Assembly (NCBI GenBank): GCA_030626405.1
Contig: DAOUPA010000004.1
Span: 1-37,967 of the forward strand
Reading direction: 5' to 3'
From: Planctomicrobium sp.
GTDB taxonomy: Bacteria > Planctomycetota > Planctomycetia > Planctomycetales > Planctomycetaceae
DNA: 37,967 bases
Part shown: positions 7,866-16,085 of the stretch, piece by piece
Numbering within the stretch: position 1 is the first letter of the stretch
Layout: each line of letters starts with the position of its first letter
Made by a program: the position numbers and the translations under genes
Notes under the pieces: model-generated
What the model was told of the DNA's origin: nothing
Database searches by the model: none
The model's input: only the letters and a program-made list of their open reading frames with translations

Positions 7866-9088
7866 TTTGCATTATCAAGAACTCGGAAGTCTGTCTTTCT
7901 TGTCTTCTGATTCTGATTTCATTCAGTGGTTGTCAGAGAGAAAAGTCGTCCACTCCCTCACTTCCTCCGAAACCCGTTGGACCATTTCATGTTTATCCGA
8001 AAGGCGATATACAAGCTGCTCTCGACCTGGCTGCTAGAGCCGAAAATAAAAAGGAAGTGATCGTTCACGAGGGGAGTTACCACCCTGCGACAACTGGGTT
8101 TTCATTTTTATCGCTGACCGCCAAGCATGACGGAGTCGTTTTGCGAGCTGACGGCAACGTCACGCTCTCTGCAAAACCTGTGACATCAACTCGTCAACCA
8201 CTTTCTTCAGCGATTGTCAGCCACGTCATTTTTTGCGGCGAGGGCGTCACTGAGAAAACCATTATCGAAGGGTTTCGAGTCTCTGATGCTGACGGTTACG
8301 TCTCGCAAGAAAACGATCCCAATGAAATTCGATTGGGGCAAGGACCGGCTCCAACTCGTGGAATGTTCTATTATATGGATGGCGGTGCCCTGAAAATTTA
8401 TGGGAATTCTCACCCAACAATCAAGAACGTCCGGTTCATCAACAATTCAACGAAGCTGTGCGGAGGTGCCGTCTCCATTGAACAGCAAGGCTTCTGTAAA
8501 AAGTCGGTTCATTTTGAAAACTGTGTTTTCAAAGAAAACCGATGTCCTGGAACTGGAGCCGCGGTTGACGTCCTCGAAGGCAGTTCAGCTGTGATTCAAA
8601 ACTGCCTGTTCGTCAACAATATCGCCAACTATGGCATGGATGAAATCGATGCACTATACGGTCTGGTTTATAACGCAAAGCACGGTTGCGGGGCGTTAAC
8701 CGTTTTTCCAAATTCAAAAGTCGAGGTCATTAGGTCGACGTTCACAGCCAATTGGAATGGAGTCGATGACCATGGCGCAGGGAGTACCTACGTGCGATGC
8801 ATTTTGTGGAAGAATGACCAGACGGATGGCTCACGTCCTGGAGATCCGTATGAATTCGATATCATCAATGGGGAAGGGGTTCGCGATTGCTTTATTGGTG
8901 GCGAAATCGAGGATTTGAGAATGTCAATTGATCCAAAGATCAACAAATTGCAGGCACCTTCTCCGGACTTTGACGAAAATTTCATACCACAAAACCAATT
9001 GTATGGTGAAGTCGGTTACCGTCCGATTTTGCTGCGTGAATTATCTGACGACGAAGCAAATTCTACTCAGCCTCCGCTTCAACAATGA
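7856..9088 (+). CDS. Lipoprotein with right-handed parallel beta-helix repeats
   Basis: A 410-residue predicted lipoprotein; the signal ends in LLILISFSGC (F-S-G-C lipobox). The opening HVYPKGDIQAALDLAARAENKKEVIVHEGSY is the usual entry to pectate-lyase-like/DUF1565 beta-helices. Helix coils follow with stacked Asn and short inward hydrophobics: PTIKNVRFINNSTKLCGGAVSI, VHFENCVFKENRCPGTGAAV, AVIQNCLFVNNIANYG and VEVIRSTFTANWNG. Such folds bind or cleave polysaccharides or act as adhesins; no catalytic set could be assigned. Several Cys are scattered through the coils. ATG 7856 is preferred to GTG 7844 because it gives a compact signal peptide and has purine-rich GGAAAGGGAT just upstream. It overlaps the cupredoxin gene by 10 bases, which makes it the third member of an operon, and its 3' end overlaps the convergent SCO-CRTAC1 gene by 26 bases. 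Confidence 0.85.
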   Translation: MRLICIIKNSEVCLSCLLILISFSGCQREKSSTPSLPPKPVGPFHVYPKGDIQAALDLAARAENKKEVIVHEGSYHPATTGFSFLSLTAKHDGVVLRADGNVTLSAKPVTSTRQPLSSAIVSHVIFCGEGVTEKTIIEGFRVSDADGYVSQENDPNEIRLGQGPAPTRGMFYYMDGGALKIYGNSHPTIKNVRFINNSTKLCGGAVSIEQQGFCKKSVHFENCVFKENRCPGTGAAVDVLEGSSAVIQNCLFVNNIANYGMDEIDALYGLVYNAKHGCGALTVFPNSKVEVIRSTFTANWNGVDDHGAGSTYVRCILWKNDQTDGSRPGDPYEFDIINGEGVRDCFIGGEIEDLRMSIDPKINKLQAPSPDFDENFIPQNQLYGEVGYRPILLRELSDDEANSTQPPLQQ

Positions 9089-11639
9089 CGAGTTTCTGGT
9101 TGGCTTTGATTGGTCCTTTTAACTTTTGCAATGTTCCAGATGACCACCGGACTTCAATGTCATCGACTTGCTGCGACTCTCCCAAACCGAAATAAAGTGG
9201 AAGGACGCTCTGCGAAAGATATCCGGATTTCCCATCGTTCACTTGCACCTGAGTCTTGCTTTGTGATTTAAGCGTGACAACGGCACCGAACCCATTCCGA
9301 TTGGATTTCGTCCCTTGCAACTCAATCTTCAAAAAGTTGAGCTGACCCTGCGATTCCAAATTGCTGCTGAGGATGCGTGGTGATGTATTAAATTCATTGG
9401 TTACCAAATCAAGATCGCCATCTGAATCAAAATCAAAAAAGACTGATGAGCGAGTTCCCGTTGCCGACCAAACAACAACAGTCCCCGATCGCCCCTGGCA
9501 AAATGGTGTACCAGATCCGTCATCTTTACAGTTCAAAGAAAACCATGGAGCAAGCATCTCTGACTCTTTGCGAGGCTCAATCTGAAGTGCAAATTGTGCG
9601 TCGACGAATCGCTTGCCGTTGTCATTGAGCAATAAAGAACTCTGTCCATAGCGATACGGGAAGCACATACTTGAAGCAATGAAAACGTCTGGGTATCCAT
9701 CAGCGTTGACATCACCGACGCTAAGTCCCCATGGCCAGTAGTTTTCTGCACCAACGGCATCGGAGACTTCTGAGTACGTTGCGTCAGCATTTCGCTTGTA
9801 CAAGGCGTTGCCGAAAATACTGGACTGCTTCGTCTGAAGAAATTCCGCAGGCCATTGCATGCGTGACTTCAACTTCTCCCTGTCCGGTCCGATGTCTTCG
9901 CTCATATCGGAATGCATGTCTGTGAGCATCAAATCGAACTGTCCATCGTGATTGTAGTCCAGCACGCCCGCCCCCATAGCTCCCCAAGGGGTTTTAGGGA
10001 AATAATCTGCTGTCTGCTCGGAGAAACTTTCCCCTTTCTGATTAACATACAAGTGGTCACTTCCCTGCATGTTCAAGACATAGAGGTCGAGCCAGCCATC
10101 CGAATTGACGTCGATAGGAATTGAGTCTCCCGCCCAGCTTTCATCGACCAGCCCCACCTTCTGTGAAACATCTTCGAAACGATTTTGTCCCATGTTGCGA
10201 TAGAGAATACTTTTTTCAGTCAGTTCAGGTTTGAGGTGCCCAGCGAAGGCGTCTTTACGTCCAACATAATATGAGATCTTTGTTTCTGGCTGAGAATTAC
10301 AAAGATCACCACGCACCTCGGCAAATTCTTCTGTCGTATACTTGCCAACATTTGTTAAAAACAGATCGAGCAAACCATCCTGATCGTAATCGAAAAAAGT
10401 TCCTGTTGAAGAATGGCCTGTGTAATCCAAGCCCGCTTCTTCTGTCTTTTCATGGAAGTGACCCGATCCATCATTCACAAAGAAGGCATTTCCACCACGG
10501 ACGCTGGTCACAAACAGGTCGACATCCCCGTCGTTATCAGCATCCGCGAAGGACCCCGCAACACTCACCCGGTCAGCGAGACCAACTCCCGCCCGAGTGG
10601 TGATGTTTTCGAACTGTCCATTCCCCTGATTTCGCCACAATTCATTCGGTCCGACTTGCGAGACAAAATAAATGTCAGACAGCCCATCCCCATCTACATC
10701 GGCCACGCTGATACTGTTGCCATGGTCGTAGTGATTGACGAGTAATCGCCAGCGTTGGTCGTCGACAATCTGTGGCGAGAATGCAATTCCCGATTTTCCT
10801 TTCGTGTCGACGAATGTGAAGTCCTGTCGGACTTTGACCTGCTGCAAGACGTCACGTTCGCGACTGGCCAGTTCACTCAACCACCCGGTCTCAAGAATTT
10901 CCGGTGGTTGCGCGAGGTGAGTCAGTTCAGGCTCTGACTGGAGGTCTGGCCATTTCTCAAGGTTTGGTTGAAATTCTGGAAGTATGCTGCCCAAGTCCTT
11001 CCACAAAGCATCGACGCCATCTTCAAGAACGTCGTGGTAGCCTCGAATTCGCCCAAGTCTGTCAACTAACACAAACTTGGAGGCGTGAGCGATTGGAATC
11101 AAAGGATCGTCCGGAGTCAAAGCTACTGGGAGTTTCAGGCCTTGTTTGCTGAATTTCCAGATCTCCTCCTTGCTCCCGGTTAAGAATTTCCACAAGTGCT
11201 CATTGACATCGTAATTCTTAGAGTAATTTTTCAGGACTTGCGGGGTATCAGTATTTGGATCAACAGTAATGCTGATGAGTTTGACGCCTTTGTCTACTTG
11301 TTCTGCATCAAGTCGCCTATGGATCTCAGCCATTTTCTGTGATTGTTGCGGGCAAGTCCCAACGCAAGTTGTGAAGATGAAATTGATGATCGCCACCTTG
11401 CCTGACAAATCATCTGATTGAAACAAGTCGCCATTTTGATCGGTGAACTCAAATTCCTGCAACGTCCCCAAAACCGCAGGGACATTCGCAATACCAGAGT
11501 CGATTCGAGAATCTTTTGACAAGCTTTCAGCTCTAGGATCCGTTTTGGACTCACTCTTAACAGGTGCACGCGAAGGACAGCCTGTCAACAATATGAATAA
11601 AAACACCATCAATGCTGCAAGTATTTTGGAATAGCTCAT
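9063..11639 (-). CDS. Lipoprotein fusing a SCO1/SenC domain to a CRTAC1 (FG-GAP plus ASPIC/UnbV) domain
   Basis: An 858-residue two-part protein. Residues 1-21 are a lipoprotein signal (ILAALMVFLFILLTGC). Residues ~55-220 are a SCO1/SenC thioredoxin-fold domain: FIFTTCVGTCPQQS holds the CxxxC copper-binding cysteines (C92, C96), ITVDPNTDTPQ is the conserved strand, and HASKFVLVD gives the third ligand His185. SCO proteins insert copper into CuA of oxidase subunit II or act as thiol reductases. From ~300 the chain turns into FG-GAP/VCBS repeats (ADVDGDGLSDIYFV, ADADNDGDVDLFV, FDYDQDGLLDLFL, VNADGYPDVFI) and ends in an ASPIC/UnbV domain (NGFGAVVTLKSQ, then IEVRWSSGTLQKL). A longer frame opens at 11729, but the Met at 11639 sits at the signal peptide. 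Its neighbour on the other strand is a COX2-like cupredoxin, a plausible metallation client. No stop or frame shift separates the halves. Confidence 0.9.
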   Translation of the reverse strand: MSYSKILAALMVFLFILLTGCPSRAPVKSESKTDPRAESLSKDSRIDSGIANVPAVLGTLQEFEFTDQNGDLFQSDDLSGKVAIINFIFTTCVGTCPQQSQKMAEIHRRLDAEQVDKGVKLISITVDPNTDTPQVLKNYSKNYDVNEHLWKFLTGSKEEIWKFSKQGLKLPVALTPDDPLIPIAHASKFVLVDRLGRIRGYHDVLEDGVDALWKDLGSILPEFQPNLEKWPDLQSEPELTHLAQPPEILETGWLSELASRERDVLQQVKVRQDFTFVDTKGKSGIAFSPQIVDDQRWRLLVNHYDHGNSISVADVDGDGLSDIYFVSQVGPNELWRNQGNGQFENITTRAGVGLADRVSVAGSFADADNDGDVDLFVTSVRGGNAFFVNDGSGHFHEKTEEAGLDYTGHSSTGTFFDYDQDGLLDLFLTNVGKYTTEEFAEVRGDLCNSQPETKISYYVGRKDAFAGHLKPELTEKSILYRNMGQNRFEDVSQKVGLVDESWAGDSIPIDVNSDGWLDLYVLNMQGSDHLYVNQKGESFSEQTADYFPKTPWGAMGAGVLDYNHDGQFDLMLTDMHSDMSEDIGPDREKLKSRMQWPAEFLQTKQSSIFGNALYKRNADATYSEVSDAVGAENYWPWGLSVGDVNADGYPDVFIASSMCFPYRYGQSSLLLNDNGKRFVDAQFALQIEPRKESEMLAPWFSLNCKDDGSGTPFCQGRSGTVVVWSATGTRSSVFFDFDSDGDLDLVTNEFNTSPRILSSNLESQGQLNFLKIELQGTKSNRNGFGAVVTLKSQSKTQVQVNDGKSGYLSQSVLPLYFGLGESQQVDDIEVRWSSGTLQKLKGPIKANQKLVIVEAEAE

Positions 11640-12198
11640 TGTTGGTTCTCTGATATGAAATACATGAATATCCAACCAATGAGAATAAACGGACTTCGGG
11701 ATTATTTCCAGTGCACGCTTTTTCAGCATCTTCCAAATTTACACATTCACTTTGAGTTGTGTCCAATAAAAACGGAGCCACGCGAAGTTTGAACTTATGC
11801 TCACCATTAGCCGGGATCTGATAACCATGAAGAACTCAGCGTTAACAGACGCACTTATTGCATTCGCCACCAGAGCCCCCCTTGACCAGACCCCGTTAAT
11901 AGCACAAACAGGTCGAACACCTTGAATATCAATTCGAAAAGTGCCCTAGTGGCGACGGCGCTAGCCGCGGGCGTTGCATTGTCAGTGTTCTGCATCGATT
12001 TGCCCGACGCTAGCGCGTACGGCGCAAGTATTTCAAATACACGTTCTCAGAGAACCATGGACAAGAGTTGGCTCTCATTACGAACCTTATTCATTTCGAG
12101 CAGAAGAAATGCGAGAGACGTTGGAGTCTGTTAGTATTGGCGGAGCGTTTTAAGGTTTTTCGACCTCTTTCTCGTCAGTTACAAGGAGTGTTCATGTC
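11640..12198. other. Gene-free stretch holding copy 2 of the palindromic repeat
   Basis: This separates the divergent SCO-CRTAC1 gene and the Tat protein gene, so it should contain both promoters, but no clear box pair was identified. A frame at 11922-12134 looks like a signal peptide (ALVATALAAGVALSVFC, then DASAYG) but runs straight through the repeat boxes and is treated as spurious. Confidence 0.6.
11957..12021. repeat. Dispersed intergenic repeat, copy 2 (GGCGCTAGCC / CGACGCTAGCGCGTACG)
   Basis: GGCGCTAGCC at 11957-11966 and CGACGCTAGCGCGTACG at 12005-12021 match the two boxes of the copy at 1374-1437 exactly, with box starts 48 bases apart. The sequence between the boxes is poorly conserved, as expected of a structured element with a variable loop. 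The 11-bp outer inverted repeat of copy 1 is absent here. Confidence 0.75.
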
Positions 12199-13170
12199 AT
12201 GGACAACGCTATCAATCGCCGAGACTTTTCGATACGGACCTCTGCAGGCTTCGCAGGTGTGTTCATTGGTTCAACAATCGGAGGTCGTCTTTCCGCCGAA
12301 TCGACAGAAGAAAAAAAAGATCAGCGCCTCGTACTACTCGGACTGAACGCTCTCGCCCGTTCTCCCGATCTGAATTATTTTGCTGACGGACACCGTGGAG
12401 CCAGTTTTGTGGCTGCACATCTCCTGTGTGTGGAGAACAAACTGGATGAGGAGACAATGTCGCGCATTGTGAAATTGTTCGATATCAACTGGTCCTCATC
12501 GAAGTTGTGTCAGCCGTTTCCTGAGGCAGAAGCAAACATCGCAAGTATCGACAAAATTGGCGATGCTCTTGTCGAGGGAGGAGAGGTTTTGCGACAAGTC
12601 GGGCACAATGCGATTTTCGCCATGCTCGCCATCAAGGCCTTCCGCATGTACCCCAGTGCTGCAACGCCGGAGCGTATTGATGGCGTTTGTCGGTTGATTC
12701 GCTCTTTCACACCTTGGCGAGATGCGAAACCAGATGCCAAGGTTGATCCGCCGCCGTTTACGGAGTCAGAAGCAGCATCGCGATACATCCTGAAAGAAGC
12801 ACTCGACTCGATTGACCGATTCATCGGTTTCGGTCAGGGATTCGCCGGACACATGCTGACGTTTGGTCAGTCACTCGTGGAGTTGGCAGCAATGGGGGAT
12901 GTCGAACTCGCTGAAAGTTGCCGCACCGCATTTCGAAAGTATGTCACTGTCACGAGACAAGGACCGGCACCAGAGGACCGGAAAATTCCTGATCATAAAC
13001 CGAGTCCACTACGCCCAAGAGAGACCAAGTACTGGCAACAACGTGGAGATCGAACTCTCGGACTCGGACACGTTTTCAAGTATCCCTACAGCTACTACGA
13101 TCTGCTAAGGCGAGCCAATGACCCCGAATTAAAACAAGCTTGGGACGAGAAGGCCTATCATCTGTTTTAG
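12199..13170 (+). CDS. Tat-exported protein of unknown function
   Basis: A 323-residue protein not assigned to a named family. The N-terminus INRRDFSIRTSAGFAGVFIG is a twin-arginine signal (RRDF followed by a hydrophobic stretch), so a folded, perhaps cofactor-containing protein is exported. The mature part is largely alpha-helical. Conserved-looking His residues occur in DGHRGASFVAAH, VGHNAIFAMLAIKAF and LGHVFKYPYSYYDL, which could bind a metal; this is a guess from spacing and export route. A helical bundle or alpha/alpha-barrel is plausible. AAGGAG at 12183-12188 lies 10 bases before the ATG at 12199; the nearer ATG at 12194 is in another frame. It precedes two more exported-protein genes on the same strand, separated by 119 bases and a palindrome. 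Confidence 0.75.
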   Translation: MDNAINRRDFSIRTSAGFAGVFIGSTIGGRLSAESTEEKKDQRLVLLGLNALARSPDLNYFADGHRGASFVAAHLLCVENKLDEETMSRIVKLFDINWSSSKLCQPFPEAEANIASIDKIGDALVEGGEVLRQVGHNAIFAMLAIKAFRMYPSAATPERIDGVCRLIRSFTPWRDAKPDAKVDPPPFTESEAASRYILKEALDSIDRFIGFGQGFAGHMLTFGQSLVELAAMGDVELAESCRTAFRKYVTVTRQGPAPEDRKIPDHKPSPLRPRETKYWQQRGDRTLGLGHVFKYPYSYYDLLRRANDPELKQAWDEKAYHLF

Positions 13171-13218
13171 GCCATGACTCCTCCTGAGGCAGTCATTTCC
13201 CACAACGCCAACCGGTGC

Positions 13219-13232
13219 ACCAGCATGCTGGT
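13219..13232. repeat. 14-bp perfect palindrome ACCAGCATGCTGGT
   Basis: Self-complementary ACCAGCATGCTGGT lies in the 119-base gap between the Tat protein gene and the beta-lactamase-like gene. It has no T-run and so is a weak terminator candidate; it may be an operator or a planctomycete intergenic palindrome. A related CCAGCAC-C-GTGCTGG occurs inside the esterase gene at 20842-20856. Confidence 0.5.
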
Positions 13233-13289
13233 ACAAAAACAGTACGCGGCCGTCACAATATAGACTCACCATTTTATCAGACTCAATCA

Positions 13290-14555
13290 ATGAATTTCAT
13301 CAAGATAAAAAAGTATCACAGCCTGAAATCATTCACTTGGATTCATGTCGCTATTTTCAGCATCGTAGGCTCAATTTCTCAAGCAGCAGACCTACCTGTC
13401 GTGAAACCCAATGTGGTTGGCTTGTCTGCCGAGAAATTGGACAGAGTTAGTGAAATCATAAACGACCTCGTTGTTCAAAAACGTCTCGCAGGAGCTTCCG
13501 TAATCGTTGCCCGCAAGGGACAAGTCTGCTTCTTTGAGACCTACGGCAAGATGGACATCGAACGTGATAAGGCAATGAGAAAGGATACGATCTTCAGGAT
13601 TTATTCCATGTCCAAAGCCATGACAACGACTGCTGTCATGCAACTCGTTGAGCAAGGGAAAATCTCCCCAAATGATCCGATTGGGAAGTACATCCCTGAA
13701 ATGAAGACGATGTCTATCTTCTCTTCAGACGGATTTCATCCAGCGAACGGACCGATCACCATTGCTCACCTTATGACACACACAGCAGGTCTGGTATATG
13801 ACGCTGGTGGTGACTATGGAAGCCTTATCAAAGCTGCGAATGCCATTGATCGAAAGAATACCCTGCAGCAAATGACCGAAAAAATGGGACAAACGCCTTT
13901 GAAGTTTGAACCAGGAGCGGATTGGGCTTATGGAACGTCCATCGATGTCCTTGGTCGGCTCGTTGAAGTCGTTGCTGAGCAGCCGTTCGATGAGTATCTA
14001 CAAGAACACATTTTCACACCCTTGGACATGAGTGACACGGCGTTTTTTGTTCCCTATGAAAAACTCGACCGATTTTCTGCGAATTACAATCCTGGCGGCA
14101 AATTGATCGACGATCCCGCAACAAGTCGCTACCTGAAGAAGCCGACTCTCTCTTCGGGAGGAGGTGGCTTGGTTGGTACGATCACCGATTACATGAAGTT
14201 TCTTCTCGCTCTTCGTAATAATGGTGAATTGAATGGAAAACGGATTTTGAAACCTGAAACCGTTCACCTGATGACACTAAACCATGTTTCTCAAGAAGTC
14301 GGCTGGATCAAATTCGGTGAAACCATTCGAGATGGGATTGGGTATGGTTATGGGTTTTCAGTTTGTGTTGAACCGAGCAAGTATGACCCTCATCGTAAGG
14401 TGGGAGACTATGGCTGGGGGGGAGCAGCCAGCACACACTATTGGTCCTCCCCTCAAGACGACCTCGTTGTTGTCACGATGGAACAGACGATGCCTTACTC
14501 TTCTATGCTCGAATCTGCGTTGAAGCCTGTTATTGCCGAGGCAATCGAACGTTAA
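13290..14555 (+). CDS. Exported serine hydrolase of the beta-lactamase/class C (EstB-like) family
   Basis: A 421-residue protein with a signal peptide (KSFTWIHVAIFSIVGSISQA, cleaved near Ala32). The catalytic SxxK motif is SMSK at residues 106-109 in FRIYSMSKAMT, placing the nucleophile at Ser106. The second motif is Tyr214 in DWAYGTS (Y-G-T in place of Y-x-N). HLMTHTAGL and GGGGLVGTITDYMKFLLALRNNG are typical of the Beta-lactamase (PF00144) family, and a C-terminal GWGGAASTHYW stands in the KTG-box region. Proteins like this in non-pathogens are usually esterases or D-amino peptidases/transesterases acting on the wall or on small esters rather than resistance enzymes; the substrate cannot be told from sequence. 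A frame opens upstream at 13215, but that piece runs through a palindrome and precedes the signal peptide. Confidence 0.9.
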   Translation: MNFIKIKKYHSLKSFTWIHVAIFSIVGSISQAADLPVVKPNVVGLSAEKLDRVSEIINDLVVQKRLAGASVIVARKGQVCFFETYGKMDIERDKAMRKDTIFRIYSMSKAMTTTAVMQLVEQGKISPNDPIGKYIPEMKTMSIFSSDGFHPANGPITIAHLMTHTAGLVYDAGGDYGSLIKAANAIDRKNTLQQMTEKMGQTPLKFEPGADWAYGTSIDVLGRLVEVVAEQPFDEYLQEHIFTPLDMSDTAFFVPYEKLDRFSANYNPGGKLIDDPATSRYLKKPTLSSGGGGLVGTITDYMKFLLALRNNGELNGKRILKPETVHLMTLNHVSQEVGWIKFGETIRDGIGYGYGFSVCVEPSKYDPHRKVGDYGWGGAASTHYWSSPQDDLVVVTMEQTMPYSSMLESALKPVIAEAIER

Positions 14556-14604
14556 ACGCTATTGTTACCAGTTTGCCAATTGTCAATTGTTTGGGGTTCA
14601 CATC

Positions 14605-15678
14605 ATGAAATCAATCATCCTTGCAGCCATCATTTCGGTATTATCGATGAGTCATTCTTACGCGGACACTTTCGTCTATGTCTCAGAGAGTCAGGACAAC
14701 AAAATCGGGGTCTTCTCGCTCGATGAGAAAAGTGGTGAGTTGTCGCGAGTCGGTGAAGTCGAATTCGATGGAACACCGGGGTGCCTTTGTCTCAGTTCTG
14801 ACAAGACGCGTCTCTACGCAATCGTTCGCTCGCAATCTGAATACGCAACGCTTTCGGTCGATCCGGAAACTGGATTGCTGACTCAGCTTTCCAGTGCCCC
14901 TTCATCCGGGAGCGCGGCTTACATCTATCTGGACAAGACTGGTGATTGGCTGCTTGCTGCGTATTATGGTGAAGGGCTCGTCACCGTGAGCAAAATCAAA
15001 AATGGTGAGGTGGTCAATAAACCAGTTCAGAGAATTGTGACTGGTCAGAAAGCACACTGTGTCCAAACAGATCCCTCCAATAACTATGCGTTCGTTCCGC
15101 ACGCTGGTGAATTGAACAAAGTTCAACAATTTCGGTTTGATGCTGCGAAAGGTCGACTCGCTTTTAATGATCCAGCACAACTTCAAGGTGCCAAGGGGGC
15201 AGGGCCACGGCATATGCAGTTTCATCCCAACGGAAAGTGGGCTTACCTGGTCAATGAACAAAGCAAAAGCGTGACGCACTGCCTGTACGACACGAAAAAT
15301 GGAACGCTCAATAAACAGCAAACGTTGTCAACACACCCAGACGACTGGGACATCTCAACGGGATCATGTGCAGATATCGAAATCAGCGGTGATGGCCGTT
15401 TTCTCTATGCGTCGAATCGCGGGCACGACAGCATCGCGCAGTTCAAGATCAATCAGGATTCGGGTGAGTTAACATCACTAGGACAGACGTCGACCGAGAA
15501 GACTCCTCGCTCGTTCAACTTGATACCAGGAGGTGAAAATTTCCTCGTTGCTGCGGGTCAGGGATCAAACAAGCTGGTGGTCTACCGTCGTGACACAACA
15601 ACCGGTCTGCTCTCCCAACTGAAGTCGTACGAATGCGGAAAAAGTCCCGCGTGGGTCCTCGGCGTCAAGTTTCCTTGA
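14605..15678 (+). CDS. Exported lactonase (6-phosphogluconolactonase-type seven-bladed propeller)
   Basis: A 357-residue protein with signal peptide MKSIILAAIISVLSMSHSYA. The body is a YncE/lactonase propeller (PF10282): blades are marked by TFVYVSESQDNKIGVFSLD, DGTPGCLCLSSDKTRLYAIV, GSAAYIYLDKTGDWLLAAYY, GPRHMQFHPNGKWAYLVNEQ, CADIEISGDGRFLYASNRGHDSI and TPRSFNLIPGGENFLVAAGQG. The His-rich PRHMQFHPNGK and SNRGHDSI signatures are typical of the cycloisomerase-2/Pgl type. Cytoplasmic relatives hydrolyse 6-phosphogluconolactone; since this one is exported it probably acts on other sugar lactones or binds ligands. The start at 14605 directly precedes the signal peptide; it is 49 bases after the beta-lactamase-like gene, so the two may be co-transcribed. 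Confidence 0.88.
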   Translation: MKSIILAAIISVLSMSHSYADTFVYVSESQDNKIGVFSLDEKSGELSRVGEVEFDGTPGCLCLSSDKTRLYAIVRSQSEYATLSVDPETGLLTQLSSAPSSGSAAYIYLDKTGDWLLAAYYGEGLVTVSKIKNGEVVNKPVQRIVTGQKAHCVQTDPSNNYAFVPHAGELNKVQQFRFDAAKGRLAFNDPAQLQGAKGAGPRHMQFHPNGKWAYLVNEQSKSVTHCLYDTKNGTLNKQQTLSTHPDDWDISTGSCADIEISGDGRFLYASNRGHDSIAQFKINQDSGELTSLGQTSTEKTPRSFNLIPGGENFLVAAGQGSNKLVVYRRDTTTGLLSQLKSYECGKSPAWVLGVKFP

Positions 15679-16085
15679 GCTTCAAAATTAATAACAGCTT
15701 TATCAGTGAGTCGAAGCGATAACATTTCTATATTTAAGAATCTATTCAGAAATTGTTCACCACCCTAAGCTCAAGAAGGTCGTTCACCAAGTCGACCGCA
15801 GAATTCTTTTTTTCGAAATGACTTGCTCCCCCAAAACTGATCCACACGGTGTGAAAATATCTTGGTGGATTCTGACCATCATTTTCAGGAGATGATGATC
15901 ATAAACGAAGTCAAGAATGACAGAGGCGAGTTCGAGTTGGCCCAAACTGAAAACGACCACGCAATCGGTTGCGTGGTCGTTGTTTTTATCAGATTGTCGG
16001 TAAGCTGAACCGCAGGGTTGCTCGGTGGATTGAACTTGTGGTTGTCAATGACCAGTGGCAACGGAACTGCGTGAGGAGTTCAGGT
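15679..16085. other. AT-rich gap between convergent genes
   Basis: No gene is supported. A 38-codon frame starting near 15893 runs through the hairpin at 15952 and is discarded. The region is AT-rich up to ~15900 with runs of T, then carries the bidirectional hairpin listed separately. Confidence 0.6.
15952..15987. terminator. Bidirectional intrinsic terminator
   Basis: A perfect 13-bp stem (AACGACCACGCAA at 15952-15964, TTGCGTGGTCGTT at 15969-15981) with a stable TCGG tetraloop, followed on the + strand by GTTTTT. On the - strand it is followed by TTTTCAG. It lies 273 bases after the lactonase stop and 99 bases beyond the beta-barrel stop, so it can end both convergent transcripts. Confidence 0.85.

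Noticed and set aside
13215-13289. N-terminal extension of the beta-lactamase-like gene
   Set aside because: Runs through a perfect palindrome and sits before a normal signal peptide.
15893-16009. 38-codon frame with CAGGAG next to its ATG
   Set aside because: It runs through the 13-bp terminator hairpin and its ribosome site is too close to the start.
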